A DNA stretch of 64,000 bases from positions 1 through 64,000 of the forward strand of contig RBZT01000259.1 of assembly GCA_003693705.1 (NCBI GenBank), read 5' to 3'. Source of the DNA: Polymyxa betae (lineage: Eukaryota; Endomyxa; Phytomyxea; Plasmodiophorida; Plasmodiophoridae). Shown in pieces: positions 1-9,567 of the stretch. Position 1 is the first letter of the stretch. The number at the start of each line of letters is the position of its first letter. Position numbers and translations under genes: made by a program. The notes under the pieces are model-generated. The model was not told the origin of the DNA and did no database searches. It saw nothing but the letters and a program-made list of their open reading frames with translations.

Positions 1-132
1 CCTTCTGAAGAGCCATCTGCAGAGCCCACCTCAGCAGCCCCTTCTGAAGAACCTTCTGAAGAGCCATCTGCAGAGCCCACCTCAGCAGCCCCTTCTGAAG
101 AACCTTCTGAAGAGCCGTCTGCAGAACCAACC
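1..132 (+). repeat. 51-bp coding tandem repeat
   Basis: Units at 1-51 and 52-102 are almost identical and a third, diverging copy starts at 103. Each encodes 17 residues rich in Pro, Ser, Glu and Ala. The array probably continues to the left of the window. Confidence 0.85.
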
Positions 133-261
133 ACTAAACCTGAAGAAGTCCAGCCATCTACAGCTGCTGCTACTTCGTTCCCAGCGACGTCCAGCTTCGG
201 TTCTGGCAACAGCTCTAATAACACCCACACTACTATCCCAGTGACAACAACAGTTATCTGA
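1..261 (+). CDS. C-terminal part of a Pro/Ser/Glu-rich repeat protein (5' end outside window)
   Basis: The frame is open from base 1 to a TGA at 259-261, so only the last 86 codons are visible. They begin with repeats of a 17-residue unit (PSEEPSAEPTSAAPSEE), followed by a Thr/Ser/Asn-rich end (GSGNSSNNTHTT). This composition is typical of extracellular, O-glycosylated stalk or wall proteins. No membrane anchor or catalytic motif is visible in the part present. The role is unknown; a surface or secreted location is inferred from composition and from the secreted proteins that follow. Confidence 0.7.
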   Translation, partial: PSEEPSAEPTSAAPSEEPSEEPSAEPTSAAPSEEPSEEPSAEPTTKPEEVQPSTAAATSFPATSSFGSGNSSNNTHTTIPVTTTVI

Positions 262-336
262 ATGAGGACATAATCGCCAGCTGTAATATTCAGCGCCTGC
301 CTTCAATTGTCCGAGTCCTTTTGTTTTAATTAAGAA

Positions 337-342
337 AATAAA
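337..342 (+). terminator. AATAAA polyadenylation signal
   Basis: A canonical AATAAA hexamer lies 76 bp after the stop codon of the repeat protein, so it is the likely cleavage/polyadenylation signal of that transcript. Confidence 0.5.
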
Positions 343-553
343 TTCCAACATTGTCTAATGTGTTAATCCAGAAATGGGTGGGGGCGCCATTGAAATGAAT
401 CCGCGTGGTTTCGAGAATAGTTTCTGGAATGCAATGTTCCAGAAGCTACAACATCCATTTAAGCGTTAAACCACTCGCACCCAACCATCATTCTTTGAAT
501 AATTAGTAATTTCATTAATCAACCACAGCACTTTAGAATCAAATCCAGCTTCA

Positions 554-1278
554 ATGTACAAGCACATCATTAGTATCATCGCCGTGATTGTTATCGCTGG
601 TTCCGCCCAGGCAGATTCTCATTTATGCAAAGCTATCGATGTTCGCGTTACCGATGATTGGTGCAGCACGAATTGCAACCACAATCCATCATTCTGTATC
701 TTAGATAGCATTGTTACCATTGTTTTGTGATAACATGGAGTGTAGGTCCACCATCGTACTGTTCATGCAGCAACTCCGATTCCATGCACAGTATGAACTC
801 CCAGTCAAGCAGTTCCGAAATGAAATGCTGGGCTGTGAATCCGGTTGCCACCGATTTTTGGTGTCACGCGACCTGCACCAACATCCCTCCTGATTGTCCT
901 CCCGATTTCTGCAACTGCTCGAAAAACATGAGTGAACCGACGCATTTACCTCAGCACTCAAGAAGCCACCATTCCAGCGACATGAGCAGCTCATGGAACG
1001 AATCCAGCAGCTCGCATCGGTGGCCGGAAGATTCTAGCCCGGGCAGTAATTCTACCAGCGACAATACCGACATCCCTACTAACTGGCCAAGCATACAATC
1101 CACCAGCAACAGTACCGACATCCCTACTAACTGGCCAAGTCAATCCAGCAACAGTACAATCATGCCTACTAACTGGCCAAGCTTAGAATCCAGCGACAGC
1201 AATATAACTGATGAGCCTACCAGTTCGCCAAACACGCAGTCCAGCGATGATAGCTCTAACGAGACAAGCTCAATATAA
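554..1278 (+). CDS. Secreted Cys-rich protein with two WC-CP-C-C modules and a Ser-rich tail
   Basis: Exons 554-695 and 746-1278 joined across a 50-bp GT-AG intron give 224 residues. Residues 1-21 are a clear signal peptide (MYKHIISIIAVIVIAGSAQA). Two Cys modules follow: one around WCSTNCNHNPSFC-PPSYCSC, split by the intron inside the codon for a Cys, and one around DFWCHATCTNIPPDC-PPDFCNC. The remainder is Ser/Asn/Thr-rich with repeats of (I/M)PTNWPS. The intron position is confirmed by the downstream paralogue at 1965-2469, which splices at the same Cys. Modules of this type are known to me from secreted proteins of zoosporic eukaryotes, but I cannot name a family. A wall- or host-binding role is only a guess. 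Confidence 0.85.
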
Positions 1279-1364
1279 GCGCTACCTCACAAACCATCAG
1301 TCTGGGCAATAAACTAAGCGATTTCTTATTTACAGTTCGCGAAAGACTAGTTTTGCAAACCAGC

Positions 1365-1584
1365 ATGAACACAGTTCATTTTCAATCGAATCCAATTTAT
1401 CTTATGCGAATGTGCGAAGAGTTTGTCAAGATTCTTGAAGAAGAATCGTTCGCTGCCAGAGATGACAATCCCAAAGGCTACACACAGTAAGCAAACAGCA
1501 TGTTTGCTAAGTAAATATCTTCATAACATTCTGCCTCCTAGCACCTTTACTGTAGAAGGGGCCTTCTTTCATGCCACCAAGTAA
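1365..1584 (+). CDS. Small two-exon gene, 54-residue hypothetical protein
   Basis: Exon 1 at 1365-1486 and exon 2 at 1542-1584 join across a 55-bp intron with GTAAGC donor and CCTAG acceptor, giving a clean 54-residue frame ending in TAA. The protein starts MNTVHFQSNPIYLMRMCEEF, continues with an acidic helix-like segment and ends TFTVEGAFFHATK. No signal peptide or known domain is recognised. Support is the good splice pair, phase match and non-repetitive composition; there is no homology evidence. Confidence 0.45.
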
Positions 1585-1964
1585 AATGACCCAGCTTCAA
1601 TTTAATCTCGGCTTTTTGCGATCAAGTTGTTTTCTGCTTAAAGTCTTATATCGTCGTAAATGCTTTAGCTCACTTCTGGTATTGTAAATTACAAAACTGC
1701 TACTTCTAGAGTGCATCCCTGAGATGATTTTTACTCTGACCGGATAAACCGTCACTGAGCAATTCGATCAACGAACCAATCGCATGGAATGGGGAGCCCT
1801 CAAAAGGCTGCAATTCTAGAAGAAAACGAAAGCAATAGTAAACGATGCAGTTCTCTAGACTGACATGAGACTTGGACATCAGGGCGAGTGCTGCCGGCAC
1901 AAACATTGTAGTGACTGTAATCCAACATTACATAACCTTTGATCCTGAAGCCATTCTACACATA
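1585..1964. other. Intergenic stretch with a weak minus-strand open frame
   Basis: No convincing gene. A 66-codon minus-strand frame at 1706-1906 (ending GQSKNHLRDAL) is open but has no recognisable domain and no obvious partner exon. The rest is A/T-rich sequence upstream of the next Cys-rich gene. Confidence 0.3.
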
Positions 1965-2469
1965 ATGCAGAGGCAGGTCATTGTTGTCGTTGCCTTAATT
2001 GGTCTCGCTGGGTTTGCCCTGGCACAAAAACGTTCATGCAAGGCTGTCGATGTTCGTGTTAACGATGTTTGGTGTGATAACAATTGTAACAATGATCCAT
2101 CGTTCTGTAATCGGAAGGGATTATTACCAAGTTGCAGTATTAACCTGAACGTTTTTAGGCCCAGCAGAGTTCTGCTCCTGTAACTCTGGCAAAGTGAGCA
2201 GCTCCAGCTCACCAAAAGTAGAGACCAAATGCTGGACCATCAATCCAGTTGCCACAGATTTCTGGTGCCAAGCTACATGTTTAAACATACCGCCTGACTG
2301 CCCTCCCGATTTCTGCAAATGCTCGCGCAACAATAAAGATTGGATGCCTACTCCAATGCATTCCATTGACAAGAACAGCACGATGAACAACACCAATGGA
2401 ACCATGACTAATTCTGGCACCAATACCAGTGGCAAAGTCACCACGTCGCTTCCAAATTCGTCAAATTAA
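1965..2469 (+). CDS. Secreted Cys-rich protein, tandem paralogue of the 554-1278 gene
   Basis: Exons 1965-2106 and 2159-2469 join across a 52-bp intron to encode 150 residues. The start at 1965 gives a clean signal peptide (MQRQVIVVVALIGLAGFALA); an in-frame ATG at 1872 would bury it. The mature part has the same two modules as the neighbour (DVWCDNNCNNDPSFC-PAEFCSC and DFWCQATCLNIPPDC-PPDFCKC) and the intron splits the same Cys codon. The tail is shorter and rich in Asn, Thr and Ser, without the NWPS repeats. Exon 1 has the same length (142 nt) in both genes, so this is a recent tandem duplication with a diverged tail. Confidence 0.87.
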
Positions 2470-2632
2470 AAACTGTTGATTCAGTACTAAACAAAATGCC
2501 GATAAAAACAGTTTTCTCCGACAATATATGAATGATGACCCACAAGATAGACTCCAGAGTCCAGACTCGCATTAGCTCTTTAAATGAACAATAATGTCTG
2601 CCAGCAACAACAACAGCTGCAGATGAATATAG

Positions 2633-3171
2633 CTATAGTCTTGGAACGACAAGAACTTTGGTATGATCACCATATGCTACTAAACGTCCATCAGCCCTCC
2701 TGAAATCAATCCTGAGGAATACTGTCCGTTTCCCCATTTTTTCACAAACGGCAGTCATCCTAGGCGCAGCATTTAAAAGCGACAAAGAACCAAATAGTAC
2801 TTTACCTGATGGTTTCGCCTTGTCGAATGCCTTCAAGAAAAGTACAGTTCAGAGAAATACTAACTCCTGAATTTTCCCTGTTTAGATAGGCAGTAGCTGC
2901 TAGTGATGAAATAATATCAGCTAAGGTGGCGATCGCTCCACCATGCAATGTCCCATATGAGTTTGTCATCTGTCAAAACAGTCATTTATGATGCATGAAG
3001 GGGTGCCAAACGCCCAACCTGATCTGTAACAGAAATCTCGGCAGATAGTGAGTACCGACCTGGATCAGCGTCAACGATGGCAAGCTGGGCGAAGTTCGCA
3101 TCAAAGGTCGGTGATTCACGAATCAGGTTCCAAAAGCGCTGGGCTCGGTCTAAAATAGTCGACAATTGCAT
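2633..3171 (-). CDS. Hotdog-fold acyl-CoA thioesterase, ACOT13/THEM2-like
   Basis: Three exons (3171-3019, 2969-2806, 2759-2633) separated by 49- and 46-bp introns give 147 residues, close to the usual 140 for this family. The motif TNSYGTLHGGAIATLADI is the conserved hotdog signature; the Asp in the following helix and the C-terminal strand (YGDHTKVLVV) also fit. Family members hydrolyse fatty acyl-CoA or aryl-CoA thioesters, often in mitochondria or cytosol. The start at 3171 (MQLSTILDRAQ) was preferred to one 20 codons upstream because the family normally begins with this helix. Confidence 0.85.
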
Positions 3172-3782
3172 AATGATAAATAGGTAGAACTGCTCAATTG
3201 CAGCTTGTCCACCTTGACAGGGTAACGCCAATCAGAAGGCTGCATCTCCCATATCGCCTAATTAGCGTCTACATGAAGGGGGCCGCTCCTTTACAGGTCA
3301 TTTCCACTCATTACCCATTAAGGGAGGCCTATCCGCTTCATCACTTTGAGCAATCTCTTCAATCTTCTTTCGTCTGCATTGTGACTTATCAGATAGTTTA
3401 ATGCATCGGCTAGCACACGTTATTTGCGGCATTGGTCAGGAGCCAGAACGCTGACGCCATTGGTTTGCTGCTGCCGTCGTTACAATCAGTTTCGAACCTT
3501 TACGTTTTCGCCTTTCATCCGGGTGCTGATATCCATTAACTACAGGGCAAAAAACGCTGTACACGCCTTATAGGGTGTCATCTGCCGCTGTTCTACGATT
3601 ACTAGTAGATTGGTACTAACTTCCGCCCTTTCTGGTTCGAAGAGGGTTTCAGGGTTTCAGTTCTACCCAATCAACTCATGATGGTATTTGATTCGAGTCG
3701 CTCAACGATCGTTTTATTCGACAATTTTTTGTAGAAAAGAGACAGGTCAAGGCAGCCAATCGCCGACGTAACCGTGCAGGAC
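3172..3782. other. No gene seen
   Basis: About 610 bp with only short, overlapping frames on both strands and no splice structure that yields a credible protein. It contains a short direct repeat of GGGTTTCA around 3645-3660. No tRNA or other structured RNA was recognised. Confidence 0.4.
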
Positions 3783-4374
3783 TTATGCCCAATGACCACT
3801 ATAATACATCATCAGTTCTGGACTTCTTATGCATACTAGAAGAACTTACTGCTTGCCATCGGTCGCGCCGTCGTAGTGGTGCTCGCTGTAAGGCAAAGAG
3901 TCAGTATGGCAATTTGGAACAGCTGATGGAACACATACTGTTCACCCTCGGCGTCATCGTGGTATTCGTGGTCAGATTCTACAGAGAATACCATCAGAAA
4001 GGAGAACCAATTTACTACCATGTTTACCTTCACTGTCATCGTCGTGGTGATGATCATCATCGGATTCATGCTAAGCGAAAATTAGACCCATAAGGAAAAA
4101 GGAACTGTCTTACGTCGTGATGTCCATGGCTGTGAGCATGACCGTGGTGTTCTCGGTCGTGATGAGCATGGGCATCACTGTGAATGTCGTGGCTGTACAA
4201 CAACATCGTGAGCGATGCGAATGCGAGCAATGCCCGATCATTTTCTTACTGATCAATGTGACCGTCACCATGGAACACCTTCAATCGTGTATCACCAGCT
4301 TCGACTTCAACCAGGACCATCATGATGATAGTCATCGAGCCAATAATATGGTACATTTTCACTGACGTGTTCAT
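3783..4374 (-). CDS. Secreted His/Asp-rich protein A (HGDGHID family), six exons
   Basis: Exons 4374-4250, 4192-4114, 4070-4028, 3978-3939, 3885-3850 and 3798-3783 join across five GT-AG introns of 43-57 bp to give 112 residues. Residues 1-26 form a signal peptide ending VEVEA; the mature protein begins GDTRLKVFHGDGHID and then is dominated by His, Asp and Glu (for example DREHHGHAHSHGHHD and the acidic YHDDAEGE). It ends GHWA. Exons 4 and 5 have exactly the same lengths (40 and 36 nt) and phases as the divergent neighbour at 4634-5220, which confirms the model. Dense His/Asp suggests binding of Zn, Cu or Ni outside the cell, by composition only. Confidence 0.8.
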
Positions 4375-4633
4375 GTTCTTCGCTTCTGCAATAATCAGTG
4401 AATTGCGATGCGTTCTTGGTGGTTGCGAATTCGACCTCGATAAGCTTTTGATATTGGCTGAAGGGCTTTCTATTAGGCCAAATTCCGGTATTCATGAATC
4501 ATGTCGACCGAATCACTGAAATCTGGGACGTGACACACCCCACGGCTCCGGTTGTCTGGTGTCACTTCAACGTTTCCGACAGGATGCGGCAAGCAATATA
4601 TCTTTTGTCGAATTAAAGTCTGAACCTACCTCT
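4375..4633. promoter_or_regulatory. Shared divergent promoter region with inverted repeat
   Basis: This 259-bp interval separates the start codons of the head-to-head paralogues and must hold both promoters. It contains a 7-bp inverted repeat, GTGACAC at 4530-4536 and GTGTCAC at 4559-4565, which could bind a shared dimeric regulator. The regulator is unknown. Confidence 0.35.
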
Positions 4634-5220
4634 ATGAAGAGCTATTTTGTTTTATTGATGATCTGGGCCTGCATCGCTTTGATAAGCAGGGCTGGCGAAA
4701 CCCGAATGAAGGTCTCCCATGGTGATGGTCACATTGATCAGTACGTTCGCTGATGCATCCATGTTGAGTTCGGCGTGTTAATGCTGTCTTAGTGAAGATA
4801 TCAGAGTTCATGGCGCTGAGGCCGAGCACGAAGAACACCATCATGGTGTTGCACACAGCAAAGGAGTCGAGCATGTATGTGTCTGCTGCAGCTTGGGTCG
4901 CTGTTTGATTTTTGATTCGTTATCTTATGATAGCATCATCACCACGAGGACGATGACGATGACAATGACGATTCAGATGGTCTGCAACCAAGCCCGATTA
5001 CAGTCTTGTTGCATTTACTCACGGTTTTGTACAGAGAGTTTGGATGAGTATGACGATGAAGCCGAAGGTGAACAGTAAGTGTTTTGAATATTGTTGTGTG
5101 CATTGCTGAGATAATGTGTAGCGAGAATTACTTCATCGGAGCGAGTGATGCTCTTCAGTAAGATGCAATCGCTCTGTTTGGCTGGATTGCCGTCTAACTG
5201 TGTACTTTAGTGGACATTGA
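4634..5220 (+). CDS. Secreted His/Asp-rich protein B (HGDGHID family), six exons
   Basis: Exons 4634-4740, 4793-4874, 4934-4979, 5035-5074, 5122-5157 and 5211-5220 give 106 residues; two donors are perfect GTAAG and the introns are 47-59 bp. A signal peptide (MKSYFVLLMIWACIALISRA) is followed by GETRMKVSHGDGHID, a His/Glu stretch, a run of His then Asp (HHHHHEDDDDDNDD), an acidic DEYDDEAEGE and a final HGH. It is the divergent partner of protein A, sharing every intron position and phase. The tiny exons (10-46 nt) make this gene easy to miss. A metal-binding or matrix function is inferred from composition only. Confidence 0.8.
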
Positions 5221-5532
5221 GGCTAAGCTCATTGATACTTCGAATGTACTGATGATACCAAATTTACATATTCTATTGATAAAATATCAGCTATGGTGTG
5301 CTGTATACAAGAATAAGTCATAACTAGAGAGTTTAGACCATAGTCATACTGTTTTTAGGATTGCCCGACCTCTTAGTCTTGGAGAAGCTACCCATTGTAT
5401 GCCGAGATTGCAAATTTTTAAAGCATTTTGTTCAAAGTTATTTAAACATCACGTTTCAAAGGCCATTTATTAAAGGATGGCAACGAAATTGAATATGTTT
5501 GACCATCTTGAACGGATCGCTGAAATTTGTCT
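5221..5532. other. A/T-rich convergent 3' region, no gene seen
   Basis: This 312-bp interval separates the 3' ends of two convergent His/Asp-rich genes. It is A/T-rich and contains short frames only. It probably carries both 3' untranslated regions. Confidence 0.4.
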
Positions 5533-5922
5533 TTACCAGTCGTGACTGTGATGACGATGAGCCTGGAACTCTCGGAACTCTTTCATCTCGTCTTCAGACA
5601 ATGCAGGATAATCATGGTGCCTATCGTGCTCATGTTCATGCCCGTGCGCCAGCCAATCCAGATGTTCGCCCAGCAAGTCGTGCTCGTGCTCGTGCTCGTG
5701 GCCGTGATGGAAATCATCATAATCGCCATGGTGCCATTGATGAACCGGGATTCCAAGGTGATCATGATGGTCCTGATGGAATTCTTCGGGGAAGTCCCTC
5801 AATGCATACACACCATGGTTATCGTTGTCGATGTGTCCATCACCGTGATCGACCCAGATCAGTGTATCGCCGGCGAGCGCCAGTGGCACTACCAATAGAA
5901 AAGCTAGCAGCTCTTTCAGCAT
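5533..5922 (-). CDS. Secreted His/Asp-rich protein C (HGDGHID family), intronless
   Basis: A single open frame of 129 residues. The signal peptide MLKELLAFLLVVPLALA is followed by GDTLIWVDHGDGHIDNDNHG, the family motif placed immediately after the predicted cleavage site. The rest is His/Asp/Glu-rich with repeats of HGHEHEHEHD and ends EFREFQAHRHHSHDW. Unlike the A/B pair it has no introns. The opposite strand is also open for long stretches because of codon bias (GAC/CAT), but only this strand gives a signal peptide and family motif. Function unknown; extracellular metal chelation is a reasonable hypothesis. Confidence 0.85.
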   Translation of the reverse strand: MLKELLAFLLVVPLALAGDTLIWVDHGDGHIDNDNHGVYALRDFPEEFHQDHHDHLGIPVHQWHHGDYDDFHHGHEHEHEHDLLGEHLDWLAHGHEHEHDRHHDYPALSEDEMKEFREFQAHRHHSHDW

Positions 5923-6051
5923 TAAGTGTTAAAGGTTCTCAAGTTCGACGCGAATAGATACGTTAAGGAAATGGATGTTCAGGAGTCACGGTCGGTGGAC
6001 AGTACGTCCATCAAGTGTGACTCAACGAAACAGTGAACATATAAGTCAAGG

Positions 6052-7406
6052 TTAGTTTACTTGCAATGACTTAGCTTGTGTTTTCTGATCGTAATACGAG
6101 CGGGCAGCACGAGATAAGTAGACGGATCCAGCGCCTGCGACCATTGCTGACGAAAACAACCAAAATGATGCCGATCCGGATGAGAGCCCAACCACGGCCG
6201 ACACAGGCGTCAGACCAGTTAATCCCAATCCTGAGCAATTAGTTAAAATGCTATTCTTACACAGCCAAGCGAGATTGAAAATTACCTAGACCGCATAATG
6301 AGGATCCTATCACTGTCCTCGAAGTTGATGGCAACGTTGTCGGGTTAACCGCTGGTACTCCTGCCAGGTTGTTTAGAATCCTGTTTAGCACCATTGTGGT
6401 TCCGATGCCCTAAATACGACATTGTATTAGAAGATACGCGTGAAATTTTACAGCAATAAAATGTGGAAATCAGAAATAAGTTCGTGATTTGCTGGCTCTC
6501 ACAAACCATTATTAGAGCTGGACTAGCATTGGCTGATATGGACAAAGTGGAGAGGATCTGATCTGCATTACACCTGTGCAACATAACTCAGAATAAGGTA
6601 CTTAATATGTGAATGCAGATGGTTTACAAGTTTAGACAGCCCACACCAAGCCCTATCCCGATCCCAGTGCCGAATGCGGCGCCAACAGGTTTGACAGATT
6701 GCTTGGCCACGATCTGATTTTTTAAGGCGACGAACGCAAGGCCGGCGGCTGTGAATGCCACCATCGACGGACCATCATAAATCGTCACCGCATCGAAACC
6801 TTATCAGCATCTTAGATCGAAAACAGAACAATGCGAAACTTTGAAAGACAAATAGAGAACGAATACGCTTACTGTGTACGGCGGCAGCTGAATCTAAATA
6901 CAGGTACTTAGAGAGCATATTTTGACCGATTACGGCCGTTGCCATGGCTGTCGTCAACGCTGTAAACGAAGGCAAGGCAGCTGCCCGACACGATAAGCCA
7001 TGTGATAGGAAGCTGCCTCGAGCCAGCTGTGAACCCAATCCCACCTTGATGGTGTTTAGTTCAAACCGACAAGCCAGCTGACGACACGAACCAGGAATCC
7101 ACCGGCAATCAGAACTTCACCGAATGGGTGTAGACTTCCTGATAATGCTAATCCAACCTGACCGAACTGTGATTCAGCTAGAGACAGCCCCGAAAATAAA
7201 AGACCAGAGGCAAACGCAGCGTTTCTTGTCGCTGTAGGGATGGGCGTCGGAGTCGTCGTCTCATCAGGGTTGACGAAGAGCAATTTCAAGGCGGTCCATG
7301 TCGATGGTGCTTTCTTGAAATAACGAAGATGAGCGTACGACGAAGCCGATAGCGATGCTGCCCCTGCTAGGGTTGTCGCTATCGCCGTCAATGACGACAT
7401 TACCAT
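6052..7406 (-). CDS. YeeE/YedE-family (sulfur-transport-type) membrane protein
   Basis: Six exons (7406-7092, 7044-6873, 6799-6628, 6573-6507, 6409-6286, 6230-6052) with phases that close perfectly give 342 residues, a normal length for this family. The protein is almost entirely hydrophobic helices rich in Gly, Ala and Ser. The segment GLALSGSLHPFGEVLIAGGF leading into GLGSQLARGSFLSHG matches the repeated half-motif of YeeE/YedE proteins (normally G-GCTSGHG), and a second half follows (AGLAFVALKNQIVAK, then GIGIGLGVGCLNL). In bacteria such proteins import thiosulfate or related sulfur species. The Cys usually found in GCTSGHG is replaced here (GSFLSHG), so transport chemistry may differ. The start is the first ATG in the exon 1 frame; an upstream exon is possible. 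Confidence 0.75.
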
Positions 7407-7675
7407 TATAATCCGTCGTCTCGCACTCGATACCACGGTAAGGCAGACACGCAGGCCATTTTCAATGTTAACGTTTATTGATGAAATTGCAAACGTTTTT
7501 TGACTAATAAAAATGAGCGCTGAAGGAGCGATGTTACCGCCAAGGTCGGATGTGACTCAATCTAATCATCTGTTAATGAGTCATTGAACAAGAGTTTGTC
7601 AATGTTGACGAGTAATTGGCGATCGATCAGTCGCTTAAATTACCAGCATATCCTATATTATAACGTAAGACTGCA

Positions 7676-8524
7676 ATGCCGATTACAGCGACAAACACTG
7701 TATGTTTGCTAGTAATCATTGGCTTGGTTTCTGCCCATGAAAATCACGGGGATCATTTCAAAGGTCAAGTGCTAACTCATAGAGGTGCCAATGCAGTGGA
7801 AGGTGAAAAACATATCGATACACATGATAAAGAGCAGGGCGCCGAACACCTTGCCAAATCCCTCGACCACAAAGGAACCGATAAGTCCAATACCAATACG
7901 CAAGCCCAATTGACAGCGACGATGAACGCCAAGGATCAGCATTCAGACTCATACTCGCATCTGCACGATAATGCCCATGAAACCGAGGCAATGGACGATA
8001 ACGATAACGTGAGGGGTGATGAGACGATGATTGGCTTCGAGCATGGGATGTTTAGTGAAATTGGCGCCCCTGGACCTCATGGTGACCTTCCAGGAACTGA
8101 ACACGACCGAGAAATGTTTCATGGTGATTTTCCAGGAACTGAACACCGTCGCGAAATGTTTGAAAGTCCTCATGGTGAATTTGACGGTCCCATGCCAATG
8201 CATCTACATCCTGTAGGTGTCATATTGATTGCAAGGAAAATATTGAACTCTTTCTAGTCGGAATATGAATGGGATGCTATCGACCATGACGTAGGAAGAC
8301 CACATGGCGATCATCATGAGCATGAGCACGATGACCCATTCCACGAATTCGGTCACGGCGGCCGTCTCGATGGCGATATGTACACCGGGCCCGATTATGA
8401 TATGTTCGGCGGCAACCACCATATGGTGCACGGCGGCGGTCTGGACCACCACGGCCATCATGATCTTAGGCATGGCCCGATGGACATGGATGAAGTACCT
8501 TGGGTCGCCGCTGACCACTTCTGA
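7676..8524 (+). CDS. Secreted His-rich protein with internal tandem repeat
   Basis: Exons 7676-8212 and 8258-8524 join across a 45-bp intron to give 267 residues. The signal peptide (MPITATNTVCLLVIIGLVSA) precedes a mature protein rich in His, Asp, Glu and Gly. Two adjacent 14-residue repeats (HGDLPGTEHDREMF, HGDFPGTEHRREMF) lie near the end of exon 1. Exon 2 is also His/Gly-rich (HGDHHEHEHDDPFHEFGHGG and FGGNHHMVHGGGLDHHGHHD). It lacks the HGDGHID motif of the 3.8-5.9 kb genes, so it is a composition relative rather than a proven homologue. A short A/T stretch (TATATTATA) lies just upstream of the start. Confidence 0.85.
8078..8161 (+). repeat. Two 42-bp coding tandem repeats
   Basis: Units 8078-8119 and 8120-8161 encode the two 14-residue HGD(L/F)PGTEH(D/R)REMF repeats. 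A third, degenerate beginning (HGEF) follows shortly after. Confidence 0.8.
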
Positions 8525-8618
8525 TATCCCCCAACATCAACCTAATCATAAAACACCCAAAGTGGAAATGTGCGTTGTCTGTCTCTGTATCTCTGTCTGC
8601 TGCTGTTGCCCCCTGTAC

Positions 8619-8624
8619 AATAAA
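8619..8624 (+). terminator. AATAAA polyadenylation signal
   Basis: A canonical hexamer about 95 bp downstream of the stop codon of the secreted His-rich protein and ahead of the next gene on the same strand. Confidence 0.45.
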
Positions 8625-8762
8625 GAGCTGGGGTGGTGGGGCCGCCGCTCACCGCTCGTGTCGCTTTAAGGCAGCCTTTGACCCAACCCTAAACTCCATC
8701 ATCACTTCGGCTAAGCCCCTGCCACACCTGAATCGAAGGCACGCGTCCAAACATTCATCGCC

Positions 8763-9567
8763 ATGTCCAATGCAACAGTGAAGGCCCCGAACCGATTGTT
8801 CCCTCGCGCTTCTGTCGACGGAGCCGATGAGCCCCATACCTGGTCGCCGCCGTCCAAATCGTTCGAAGTCCGATCGAAAACATACCTGAATGATAAAGTC
8901 AAAGAGGATTCGGGTCCGTCCCTTCTGGTGCTTGTCGACGCCGACGTGTTCGTATTAGCCAACGGAAAGCACAACGAAAAGATTGATCGCATGAATGCAC
9001 GTTCAGATTCGTACGTGCGGTACCTTCGGGAAGAATGTATTGCAAAAGAGCTTTTGGCTGGTGTTTTGTTCATTGCCCTTTACAGGTAAAGACAGTCGCC
9101 GAGTTGTAGTCATTACATTCCAGATGCATCCGCGCTACCTCGTCCTCACTTTCGTCGAAAATGATCGACAAGCTAACAATAAAATCGAGGCTGGTCAGTT
9201 GCTGAATCGATTTTTCACCAGCGATGCCGATGGTGGTTGGTCGGATGAATACTGTGCACAACGCCTGAAGCTGATTCCGAGGATCGAGAATTTTAGCGTC
9301 CCTGGTGTCAATTTGAATCGACCCATCATCATTGCCAACAAAATAACCACCCAATTTTTCCGGGAAAAGGATCTGGTATGATCGTAAAGCTTGAACGACA
9401 CAAATCTTATCTGATTGGTATAGATTGAAGTCAACATTGACGTTTTTTCAAGTAGAGTGGCGAGGTTTATCGTTGGCTACATGGAAGCTGCTTCAACGAA
9501 ATTGGTCATAGAGATGGCCTTCACTTTGGAAGGATCGACAGCTGAAGAGTTACCAGGTAGACGATGA
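8763..9567 (+). CDS. DUF1336 (EDR2 C-terminal-type) protein
   Basis: Exons 8763-9036, 9086-9375 and 9424-9567 (introns 49 and 48 bp) give 235 residues. The protein is essentially one DUF1336 domain: WSPPSKSFEVRSKTYLNDK at the start, then VVVITFQMHPRYLVLTFVEN, AGQLLNRFF, RLKLIPRIENFSVPGVNLNRP and IEVNIDVFSSRVARFIVGYM. In plants this domain forms the C-terminal part of EDR2, behind PH and START domains, and is thought to act in lipid binding. Here it stands alone, as in several protists. No membrane segment or signal is present. Confidence 0.85.

Noticed and set aside
3636-3710. TGGTTCGAAG suggesting a tRNA T-loop
   Set aside because: No matching acceptor, D or anticodon stem could be drawn around it.
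5499-5957. Plus-strand frames of 120-150 codons opposite the His/Asp-rich gene at 5533-5922
   Set aside because: They are the antisense of GAC/CAT-rich codons, with no signal peptide; the minus strand carries the signal peptide and the family motif.
8204-8518. 104-codon minus-strand frame over the second exon of the secreted His-rich protein
   Set aside because: Antisense shadow; the plus strand gives a clean splice and a continuous His/Gly-rich protein.
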